From contig JAAZGD010000106.1 in NCBI GenBank assembly GCA_012511395.1, positions 1 through 15,474 on the forward strand: 15,474 nt of DNA. The letters are read 5' to 3'. The stretch is from Clostridiales bacterium. GTDB lineage: Bacteria > Bacillota > Clostridia > Peptostreptococcales > Anaerovoracaceae. The notes under the pieces are model-generated. The model was not told where the DNA came from, did not search any database, and was given only the letters and a program-made list of their open reading frames with translations. Shown in pieces: positions 1 to 6,970 of this stretch. Made by a program: the position numbers and the translations under genes. Position 1 is the first letter of the stretch. Every line of letters starts with the position of its first letter.

Positions 1-1083
1 CCTGTATAGCGTCTTAAAGCCGGGGTTTGTAATCTTGTCCACATTTTCAGAAACCTTCATTTTTGGAATCATTTCGCCATTTCTTTCAAGGGCAGACAGC
101 TTATAGACTCCACCAAAGACAGGGTCTGATTTTGCAGTAATCAATCTTTCACCAACTCCGAAAATATCGATCTCTGCGCCTTGGGCTATTACACCGTTAA
201 TGATGTATTCATCTAAAGAGTTTGATACTACTATCTTGCATTCCTTTAACCCTGCCTCATCTAAAAGCTCTCTGCTTCTTTTAGTAAGATAGGAGATATC
301 TCCTGAGTCTATTCTTATGCCCATTTTCTTGGGCCTTGTTTCCTTAAAAACTTTAATGGCATTTGGAATCCCAGATTTTAAAACATTATATGTATCCACA
401 AGAAGTGTGCAGTTTTCTGGATAGGACTCCGCATACTTTTTAAAGGCTTCATATTCCGATTCGTACATCTGAACCCAACTGTGAGCCATGGTGCCAAGGG
501 CTTCTATTCCAAAGTCTCTGTCTGAAACTGTACATGCTGTCCCTACACAGCCTCCTATATAGGCAGCTCTTGAACCGTAAACTGCAGCTGCCGTTCCGTG
601 AGCCCTTCTTGTTCCAAACTCCATTACTCCTCTACCTTTAGCTGCTCTTACTATTCTGTTAGCTTTTGTGGCTATAAGGCTTTGGTGGTTTATTAAAAGC
701 AGTACCATAGTTTCCACAAACTGAGCCTGAATTACAGGGCCCCTTACTGTCACGATTGGCTCTTCAGGGAAAATAGGCGTACCTTCAGGCACACACCATA
801 CATCGCATTGGAACTTAAAGTTTCTTAAGTATTCTAGAAACTCTTCACTGAAAATTCCTTTGCCTCTTAAAAAAGTAATATCTTCTTCTGTAAAGCGAAG
901 ATTTTCCATATATTCCATAAGCTGCTCAACACCAGCCATTATGGCAAAGCCGCCTCTATCTGGAATCTGCCTAAAAAACATATCAAAATATGCTATATCC
1001 TCAGCCATTCCATTCTCAAAGTAACCATTAGCCATAGTAAGCTCATAAAAGTCTGTAAGCATAGTATAGTTTATTTTTTGCAT
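1..1083 (-). CDS. pncB: Nicotinate phosphoribosyltransferase, C-terminus cut by window edge
   Basis: The frame is open from ATG at 1083 to the left edge, giving the first 361 codons; family members in Clostridia are roughly 480 residues, so about a quarter is missing. The enzyme makes nicotinate mononucleotide from nicotinate and PRPP in the cytoplasm, the entry step of NAD salvage (Preiss-Handler route). The protein begins MQKINYTMLTDFYELTMANG, the usual opening of this family. Other visible marks are the GTMAHSW stretch, whose His201 fits the histidine phosphorylated in PncB enzymes, the GIRIDSGD motif that follows the central domain, and a VSNSLDEY segment. The ribosome binding site GGAGG lies about 10 bases upstream of the ATG. 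The start overlaps the end of the upstream transporter gene by 13 bp, so it is probably translationally coupled as the last visible gene of the uvrB-uvrA run. Identification is firm; exact length is unknown. Confidence 0.93.
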   Translation of the reverse strand, partial: MQKINYTMLTDFYELTMANGYFENGMAEDIAYFDMFFRQIPDRGGFAIMAGVEQLMEYMENLRFTEEDITFLRGKGIFSEEFLEYLRNFKFQCDVWCVPEGTPIFPEEPIVTVRGPVIQAQFVETMVLLLINHQSLIATKANRIVRAAKGRGVMEFGTRRAHGTAAAVYGSRAAYIGGCVGTACTVSDRDFGIEALGTMAHSWVQMYESEYEAFKKYAESYPENCTLLVDTYNVLKSGIPNAIKVFKETRPKKMGIRIDSGDISYLTKRSRELLDEAGLKECKIVVSNSLDEYIINGVIAQGAEIDIFGVGERLITAKSDPVFGGVYKLSALERNGEMIPKMKVSENVDKITNPGFKTLYR

Positions 1084-1967
1084 AATCTTTGATCCTCCAA
1101 GCGGCCTTTCTCCCTTATTACAAAGGAACCGGCTATAATCACCAGTATGCCTCCTAAAATCTGTAAGGGTAAAATAACTTCATGTAAACTAACCCACCCA
1201 AAAAGGGCTGCCGTAATAGGTAAAAAGTTGGAAAACAGAGCAGTAGGTGTGGGCCCTAAAATTTTTAGAGCGAAGATATACATAAGAAACCCTAAAGCAG
1301 CACTTATGATTCCTAGATACATTATGCCACCCACAACTTGTGGTGTAAAGGCAGTTAAAGGTGGCCTTTTTGCTATAGCAAAAGGCGCTGAAATAATTAC
1401 TGTCATTATAAGTTGGTTCACAGTAAGCGTCAGCTCAGTAAAGTTACCTGTTAACTTTCTCGTAACAAAGTTGTAGGCGTTCCAGCTTAAGACAGCAACT
1501 AAGCTTAAAAGGTAACCTATAATCCTTCCCGAAAAGAGAACGGAAAAATCTGCACCTACTACAAAGCTTATACCTATGATACAGAAAAATATTCCCATGT
1601 AAATTTTGGCATTTGCCCTCACTTTATATATAAGTTTCTCTGTAATAACTGAAGCCACAGGCACAAAGGCTAAAATGATAGTAATAAGGGCTATGGGGAT
1701 ATAATCCATAGCTGTGTATTCAGCCCAGAAATAGACTATCTCTCCAAAAATAGCGCATATTATATAGTAAGGCACATCTTTTTTTATGATAAATGAAGTG
1801 CCGTCAATTTTCAACTTGAAAAGTATGAGACATAAAAGAGCTATCAAATATTTTAGAAATACTAAAACAATAGGTTCTAAAGATTCAAGAGCATGCTTTG
1901 CCGCCACATATTCGTAGCCCCACATAAATACAATAGCCGTCATTAAAATATATGCTCTTTTACGCAT
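1071..1967 (-). CDS. EamA/DMT-superfamily membrane transporter
   Basis: A 298-residue, strongly hydrophobic protein with about ten predicted membrane helices in two five-helix halves, the standard layout of EamA-type drug/metabolite transporters. Typical family signatures include an N-terminal helix containing FMWGYEYVAAKHAL, a first-repeat end reading LAFVPVASVITEKL, and a second-repeat helix pair around PTPTALFSNFLPITAALFGW. The C-terminus is short and charged (EKGRLEDQ). The substrate cannot be read from the sequence; relatives export amino acids, nucleobases, metabolites or drugs. The ATG at 1967 overlaps the uvrA stop by 8 bp (ATGCGTAA) with AAGGTGAT upstream, and its own 3' end overlaps pncB by 13 bp. 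It therefore sits co-translated between a repair gene and an NAD-salvage gene. Movement of a pyridine compound is a possible role, but this is inference from position only. Confidence 0.88.
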   Translation of the reverse strand: MRKRAYILMTAIVFMWGYEYVAAKHALESLEPIVLVFLKYLIALLCLILFKLKIDGTSFIIKKDVPYYIICAIFGEIVYFWAEYTAMDYIPIALITIILAFVPVASVITEKLIYKVRANAKIYMGIFFCIIGISFVVGADFSVLFSGRIIGYLLSLVAVLSWNAYNFVTRKLTGNFTELTLTVNQLIMTVIISAPFAIAKRPPLTAFTPQVVGGIMYLGIISAALGFLMYIFALKILGPTPTALFSNFLPITAALFGWVSLHEVILPLQILGGILVIIAGSFVIREKGRLEDQRLCKK

Positions 1968-4800
1968 TCCTAATCACCTTGGAAAGCCATTCTCCAGTAT
2001 AGGAAACCTTCTTCTTTTTAATCAGCTCTTCAGGAGTTCCTGTTGCCACTACAGTACCTCCCATATCTCCACCGTCAGGGCCTATATCAATTATATGGTC
2101 CGCCCTTTTTATAACATCTAGATTGTGCTCAATTACTATTACAGTGTTTCCTGAATCGCAAAGTTTATCAAGCACCTTCAAAAGCTTCGCCACATCATCA
2201 AAGTGCAGGCCCGTCGTAGGCTCATCAAGAATGTAAAGTGTTTTCCCTGTACTTCTTTTACTAAGCTGTTCTGCCAGCTTAATCCTCTGAGCCTCGCCGC
2301 CTGAAAGCTGGGTGGAAGGCTGTCCCAGCTTTATAAAGCCTAATCCCACCTTCATAAGGGTAGTCAGCTTCCTGTTAATAGCAGGTTGGTTTTCAAAGAA
2401 ATCAAGAGCCTGATTAACAGTCATATCTAAAACATCGTAAATATTCTTCCCCTTAAATTTAACCTCTAGGGTTTCACGATTATACCTTTTTCCATGACAC
2501 ACTTCGCAAGGCACGTAAATATCAGGCAGAAAGTGCATCTCAATCTTTATAATCCCATCTCCTGAACAAGCTTCACATCTGCCTCCCTTAACGTTAAAAC
2601 TGAAACGGCCCTTTCCAAAGCCTCTTACCTTAGCTTCATTAAGTTCAGAAAACAAATCCCTGATATTGGTAAAGACGCCCGTATAAGTTGCGGGGTTTGA
2701 CCTTGGAGTTCTTCCTATGGGAGACTGGTCTATATCTATAACCTTATCGATGTTTTCAAGACCTAAGACCTCTTTATGTTTTCCCGGCCTATCCTTTGAA
2801 TGGTACAAGGTGGATGCAGCCTGCTTATAGAGCACCTGATTAACAAGGCTGCTCTTTCCTGAGCCTGACACTCCTGTAACACAAATAAATTTTCCCAAAG
2901 GAAACTTAACATCGATATCCTTAAGATTATTTTCAGCTGCCCCTATGACTTCGATATAGCTGCCGTTACCTTCCCTTCTTTTTTCAGGAACAGGTATTAC
3001 TTTATCTCCTCGTAAATATTTACCTGTAATTGACTTTTCACAGTTCTTAATGTCCTCAACAGTCCCTTGAACCACCAGCTTCCCGCCGTGAATTCCCGCA
3101 CCCGGCCCTATGTCAATAATATGATCTGCATGGTACATGGTTTCTTCATCGTGTTCCACCACAAGAAGGGTGTTTCCAATATCCGTTAAGTGTCTTAAGG
3201 TTCCAAGAAGTCTGGCGTTGTCCTTTTGATGAAGTCCAATGCTTGGCTCATCAAGAATGTAAAGAACGCCCACAAGGCCCGAGCCTATTTGAGTGGCCAG
3301 CCTTATCCTTTGAGATTCTCCTCCTGAAAGAGATCCTGCCGCTCTTGAAAGCGTCAAATAGTCCAAGCCCACATCCGATAAAAATGTAAGCCTAGCTTTA
3401 ATCTCCTTTTTAATCTGGTGGGCTATTATCTCATGCTGCGGTTTCTGCTTCAGGTTCTCCATGAATATAAGCAGGTGCTTTACTGCCATATCTGAAATCT
3501 CGGAAATATTTTTATCTCCCACAGTAACTGCCAAAACCTCAGGCTTTAATCTTTTACCAAAGCACACAGGACAGATAGAAACGCTCATATAGCTTTCCAT
3601 CTTCTCCTTCATATAGCCTGAATTAGTCTCCCTGTACCTTCTCTCCAGATTGTGAAGGATACCTTCAAAGGGATGGTCCCTGTATGACTTCATATCTGTA
3701 CTTCTGCTTTCGTAGTAGTACTTTATGTGTCTGTCCCCTGTACCGTAAAGCAGTTCATCCTTAAATTTTTCCGGTAAATCCTTATAGGGCACCTTGGTAA
3801 TATCCACATTGTGTTCTTTTGCCAATGCTGCAATCATCTGCCTGTAGATTCCTGAATATTCCATGGATGCAAAGATATTTGATAAGGCTCCTGCCACTAT
3901 GGTCTTATCCTGATCAGGAATAATGAGGTCAGGGTCAATGTTCTGTGTAAATCCTAAACCGTCACAGTGAGGACATGCTCCAAAAGGCGTATTGAAGGAA
4001 AACATTCTCGGCTCCAACTCCTCCAGAGCTACACCGTGGTCGGGGCATGCAAGCTTTGAAGAAAAAAGCCTTTCCTCCTTATCGTTTACAATTATATTTA
4101 CAAGGCCCTCTCCATGAAGAAGAGCCAGCTCCACACCTTCAGCCAGTCTGCTTTCCACACCTTCCTTAAGGGTGATTCTGTCTACAACTATTTCTATAGT
4201 ATGCTTATAGTTCTTCTCTAAGGATATCTCATCATCATCTAAATTCTTGATTTCCGAATCCACTCTTACCCTTGTGAAGCCTTCTCTTTTAATTCTGTCC
4301 AGCACCTTTTCAAAGGATCCTTTTCTATGTCTGATAACAGGAGCAAGCACAAGAATTTTAGTTCCTTCCTCATATTCCATAATATGATCTACAATCTGGT
4401 CAACAGTTTGACTTGATATTTCGCGCCCGCAAACAGGACAATGGGGAATACCTGTCCTTGCATATAACAGTCTTAAATAATCATGAATTTCCGTAACTGT
4501 GCCCACGGTAGATCTTGGGTTCCTGCTGGTAGTCTTTTGATCTATGGCAATTGTAGGCGATAAACCTTCAATAGATTCCACATCAGGTTTTTCCATCTGC
4601 CCTAAAAACTGTCTTGCGTAAGAGGACAGACTTTCCATATACCTTCTTTGGCCTTCTGCATAAATTGTATCGAAAGCCAAAGAGGACTTCCCTGAGCCTG
4701 AAAGCCCTGTAATTACCACAAGCTTGTCCCTTGGTATGGTTACATCCAAATTGCTTAAATTATGTTCGTTGGCGCCTTTTATTACTATATCCTTAGACAT
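1960..4800 (-). CDS. uvrA: UvrABC system protein A (excinuclease ATPase subunit)
   Basis: A full-length 946-residue UvrA, close to the E. coli length of 940. UvrA dimers scan DNA for bulky lesions and load UvrB in nucleotide excision repair. Two ABC ATPase modules are visible: Walker A at residues 32-39 (GLSGSGKS) and 643-650 (GVSGSGKS). Each has an LSGGE-type signature (LSGGESQRIRL, LSGGEAQRIKL) and a Walker B ending in LDEPS or LDEPT. The C-terminal zinc module is intact, with Cys742, Cys745, Cys765 and Cys768 in C-X2-C-X19-C-X2-C spacing. The insertion region carries further pairs (CPVCG near residue 120, GACPHCDGLG, CPVCFGKR). The ATG at 4800 lies 8 bp after the uvrB stop, with AAGGAG just upstream at short spacing. 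Expression is expected from the uvrB promoter. No truncation or frameshift is seen. Confidence 0.98.
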   Translation of the reverse strand: MSKDIVIKGANEHNLSNLDVTIPRDKLVVITGLSGSGKSSLAFDTIYAEGQRRYMESLSSYARQFLGQMEKPDVESIEGLSPTIAIDQKTTSRNPRSTVGTVTEIHDYLRLLYARTGIPHCPVCGREISSQTVDQIVDHIMEYEEGTKILVLAPVIRHRKGSFEKVLDRIKREGFTRVRVDSEIKNLDDDEISLEKNYKHTIEIVVDRITLKEGVESRLAEGVELALLHGEGLVNIIVNDKEERLFSSKLACPDHGVALEELEPRMFSFNTPFGACPHCDGLGFTQNIDPDLIIPDQDKTIVAGALSNIFASMEYSGIYRQMIAALAKEHNVDITKVPYKDLPEKFKDELLYGTGDRHIKYYYESRSTDMKSYRDHPFEGILHNLERRYRETNSGYMKEKMESYMSVSICPVCFGKRLKPEVLAVTVGDKNISEISDMAVKHLLIFMENLKQKPQHEIIAHQIKKEIKARLTFLSDVGLDYLTLSRAAGSLSGGESQRIRLATQIGSGLVGVLYILDEPSIGLHQKDNARLLGTLRHLTDIGNTLLVVEHDEETMYHADHIIDIGPGAGIHGGKLVVQGTVEDIKNCEKSITGKYLRGDKVIPVPEKRREGNGSYIEVIGAAENNLKDIDVKFPLGKFICVTGVSGSGKSSLVNQVLYKQAASTLYHSKDRPGKHKEVLGLENIDKVIDIDQSPIGRTPRSNPATYTGVFTNIRDLFSELNEAKVRGFGKGRFSFNVKGGRCEACSGDGIIKIEMHFLPDIYVPCEVCHGKRYNRETLEVKFKGKNIYDVLDMTVNQALDFFENQPAINRKLTTLMKVGLGFIKLGQPSTQLSGGEAQRIKLAEQLSKRSTGKTLYILDEPTTGLHFDDVAKLLKVLDKLCDSGNTVIVIEHNLDVIKRADHIIDIGPDGGDMGGTVVATGTPEELIKKKKVSYTGEWLSKVIRNA

Positions 4801-4808
4801 GGTTCTCC

Positions 4809-6788
4809 TTACCTGCCCACCTTATATTCAAATATTAAATCCCTTAGCATTGCAGCCTTTTCAAACTGCAGGTTTGATGCAGCCTCCCTCATTTCCTTCT
4901 CCAGCTGCTTCACATATACTGTAAGCTCCTTCTTCGTAAGCTCCTTGGGCCTTCTTTCCTTATAGAAGCTTAAAGCCTCATCTTCCTTATGGGTTATTTC
5001 AATTACATCTCTAATGGCCTTTTCTATGGTCTTAGGTGTAATGTTGTGTTCCCTGTTGTACTCCTCCTGAATCTTCCTTCTCCTGTCCGTTTCAGACATG
5101 GCACTTTTCATAGCATCGCTTATGGTGTCTGCATACATTATGACTCTGCCGTTCAAGTTCCTTGCAGCTCTGCCGATAGTCTGTATTAAGGAGGTTTCCG
5201 TTCTTAAGAAGCCTTCCTTATCTGCATCAAGAATTGCCACTAAAGATACTTCGGGAATATCAAGACCTTCCCTTAAAAGGTTTATCCCCACAAGCACATC
5301 AAACTCTCCTAATCTTAAATCCCTTATTATCTCAAGTCTTTCAAGGGTATCTATTTCCGAATGGAGATACTTAACCTTTATACCCATATTATGTAAATAC
5401 GAGGCTAAGCTTTCTGCCATTTTTTTAGTGAGAGTAGTTACAAAAACTCTTTCTCCTCTTTCCGTTACCTTGTTAATCTCCTCCATCAGATCATCTATTT
5501 GACCTTCAGTTTTTTTAACGGTTACAGGCGGGTCCGGCAACCCCGTAGGCCTTATGAGCTGCTCTGCTGTAATGCCTTCTGACTGTTCCCTTTCGTAAGA
5601 TGCAGGTGTAGCGCTTACATACAAGATTTGGTTAACCATGCCTTCAAATTCTTCAAACCTTAAAGGTCTGTTATCAAGGGCTGAAGGAAGTCTGAAACCA
5701 TATTCCACCAAAGAAGTTTTCCTTGAAAGATTGCCCTTATACATACCTCTAAGCTGTGGCAGCATAACATGGGACTCATCAAGAATTATTAAAAAGTCAT
5801 CAGGGAAATAGTCTATCAAGGTGTATGGTTTTTCCCCGGGCTTCAGATTGCTCATGTACCTGGCATAATTTTCAATGCCCTTGCACATCCCTATCTCTCT
5901 TAGCATCTCAAGGTCGTATCTGGTTCTCTGTTCTATTCTTTGAGCTTCCAGCAGCTTGTTCTCTTTTCTGAACCAGAGGATTCGTTCCTCCAGCTCCTCC
6001 TCTATTCCCACAAGTGCTCTCTCCATATTTTCTTTAGTGGTTACATAATGGGAGGCAGGGAATATTGCAATATGATCTCTTTTTGCCATAACCTCCCCTG
6101 TAACGAAATTCAGCTCTCTTATGCTTTCTATTTCATCACCGAAAAGCTCCACTCTCACAGCGCTGTCTGCCCCTTGGGGGAAGATATCGATTACATCTCC
6201 CCTTGCTCTAAAGGTTCCTCTTTCGAAGCCCATTTCATTTCTAGTATATTGAATATCCACCAGCTTCCTTAAAATTTCCTGGCGGCTTTTTTGAATGCCG
6301 GGCCTTATGGACAGACACTGGCTTTCATAGTCCACAGGGTTCCCAACACCGAAGATACAGGAAACAGAAGCCACCACTATAACATCTTTTCTTTCAGCAA
6401 GAGAAGCGGTAGCCGAGTGTCTCAATTTTTCTATTTCATCGTTTATATCTGAATCCTTCTCAATATATGTATCTGTTGAAGGAACGTAAGCCTCAGGCTG
6501 ATAATAATCATAATAGCTTACAAAGTATTCCACAGCATTGTCCGGGAAAAACTCTTTAAACTCTCCGTGAAGCTGGGCGGCCAAGGTTTTATTATGGGAA
6601 ATTACCAGAGTTGGTTTTTGCACCTTTTCTATTACATTGGCCATGGTAAATGTTTTCCCCGAGCCTGTTACCCCCATAAGGGTCTGATGCTTTTTACCTT
6701 TAAGAATATTATCCGCCAGAATATTTACAGCAGAGGACTGGTCTCCCATCATTTTGAAATCAGATTTAATTGTAAATCTTTCTGCCAT
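4809..6788 (-). CDS. uvrB: UvrABC system protein B (excinuclease helicase-like subunit)
   Basis: A 659-residue UvrB, the DNA-loading subunit that receives damage from UvrA, verifies the lesion and recruits UvrC. Walker A is at residues 39-46 (GVTGSGKT). The UvrB beta-hairpin region around SYYDYYQPEAYVPSTDTYIE follows, then the DESH Walker B box at 337-340. Helicase motifs V and VI appear as GINLLREGLDIPEV and QTIGRAARN. The C-terminal UVR motif (KQLEKEMREAASNLQFEKAA) interacts with UvrA/UvrC. An in-frame ATG at 6803 would add five residues. I prefer 6788 because AGGGAG lies at good spacing before it and the predicted transcript starts near 6807, leaving almost no leader for the upstream ATG. 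It is first in the run uvrB, uvrA, transporter, pncB. Confidence 0.97.
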   Translation of the reverse strand: MAERFTIKSDFKMMGDQSSAVNILADNILKGKKHQTLMGVTGSGKTFTMANVIEKVQKPTLVISHNKTLAAQLHGEFKEFFPDNAVEYFVSYYDYYQPEAYVPSTDTYIEKDSDINDEIEKLRHSATASLAERKDVIVVASVSCIFGVGNPVDYESQCLSIRPGIQKSRQEILRKLVDIQYTRNEMGFERGTFRARGDVIDIFPQGADSAVRVELFGDEIESIRELNFVTGEVMAKRDHIAIFPASHYVTTKENMERALVGIEEELEERILWFRKENKLLEAQRIEQRTRYDLEMLREIGMCKGIENYARYMSNLKPGEKPYTLIDYFPDDFLIILDESHVMLPQLRGMYKGNLSRKTSLVEYGFRLPSALDNRPLRFEEFEGMVNQILYVSATPASYEREQSEGITAEQLIRPTGLPDPPVTVKKTEGQIDDLMEEINKVTERGERVFVTTLTKKMAESLASYLHNMGIKVKYLHSEIDTLERLEIIRDLRLGEFDVLVGINLLREGLDIPEVSLVAILDADKEGFLRTETSLIQTIGRAARNLNGRVIMYADTISDAMKSAMSETDRRRKIQEEYNREHNITPKTIEKAIRDVIEITHKEDEALSFYKERRPKELTKKELTVYVKQLEKEMREAASNLQFEKAAMLRDLIFEYKVGR

Positions 6789-6812
6789 TCCAAACTCCCT
6801 CATTAACCTTAT

Positions 6813-6866
6813 TAGTATACCAAAGAATTTTTACCTTTTCTATACCCGAGTCCATATTGTATACAT
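6813..6866. promoter_or_regulatory. Possible pair of operator sites (TNGT-N2-ACNA type)
   Basis: Two GTATAC-centred imperfect inverted repeats lie in the uvrB/citrate synthase gap: TAGTATACCA (6813-6822) and TTGTATACAT (6857-6866), centres 44 bp apart. The first fits, and the second nearly fits, the TNGT...ACNA pattern known for FadR-subfamily GntR regulators. The first coincides with the uvrB -10; the second lies 12 bp upstream of the citrate synthase -35. GTATAC is a short AT-rich palindrome, so chance is a real alternative. No regulator gene is in the window. Confidence 0.25.
6814..6822 (-). promoter_or_regulatory. Extended -10 promoter for uvrB-uvrA operon
   Basis: On the minus strand the sequence reads TGG-TATACT: a good -10 hexamer (TATACT, 6814-6819) with a TG one base upstream (6820-6822). 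The -35 region about 17 bp upstream (around 6837-6842, TAGAAA) is poor, so this would depend on the extended -10. Transcription would begin near 6807. Inferred from sequence only. Confidence 0.6.
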
Positions 6867-6878
6867 CATCGGTTTATA

Positions 6879-6907
6879 TTGTTAAAGCACTTTTTCTATG
6901 ATATAAT
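6879..6907 (+). promoter_or_regulatory. Sigma-A-type promoter for citrate synthase
   Basis: The -35 TTGTTA (6879-6884) and a perfect -10 TATAAT (6902-6907) are separated by exactly 17 bp. Transcription should start near 6914, leaving a leader of about 57 nt before the ATG at 6971. Confidence 0.8.
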
Positions 6908-6931
6908 GCCACATCTGCTGAAAGTAGATTG

Positions 6932-6956
6932 AATTGTTAATAAAATTACGACAATT
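6932..6956 (+). promoter_or_regulatory. Inverted repeat in citrate synthase leader next to the RBS
   Basis: AATTGT (6932-6937) and ACAATT (6951-6956) form a 6-bp inverted repeat with a 13-nt spacer, ending directly against the AAGGAGG ribosome binding site (6957-6963). It could be a protein-binding site or a weak RNA hairpin. Its left side contains TTGTTAA (6934-6940), which also occurs across the -35 (6879-6885). The function is unproven, and an AT-only stem like this may be chance. Confidence 0.3.
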
Positions 6957-6970
6957 AAGGAGGCTTGCCT

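Noticed and set aside
1147..1476. Plus-strand open frame of 109 codons inside the EamA transporter gene
   Set aside because: It is antisense to a clear membrane protein, has no recognisable domain and no good ribosome binding site; it is a shadow of the real gene.
5098..5502. Plus-strand open frame of 134 codons inside uvrB
   Set aside because: It is antisense to conserved helicase motifs of uvrB, low in complexity and rich in Ser/Leu/Ile, as expected from a reversed reading frame.
6965..6970. TTG start for citrate synthase giving two extra residues
   Set aside because: TTG 6965 lies one base after the AAGGAGG ribosome binding site; ATG 6971 has proper spacing.
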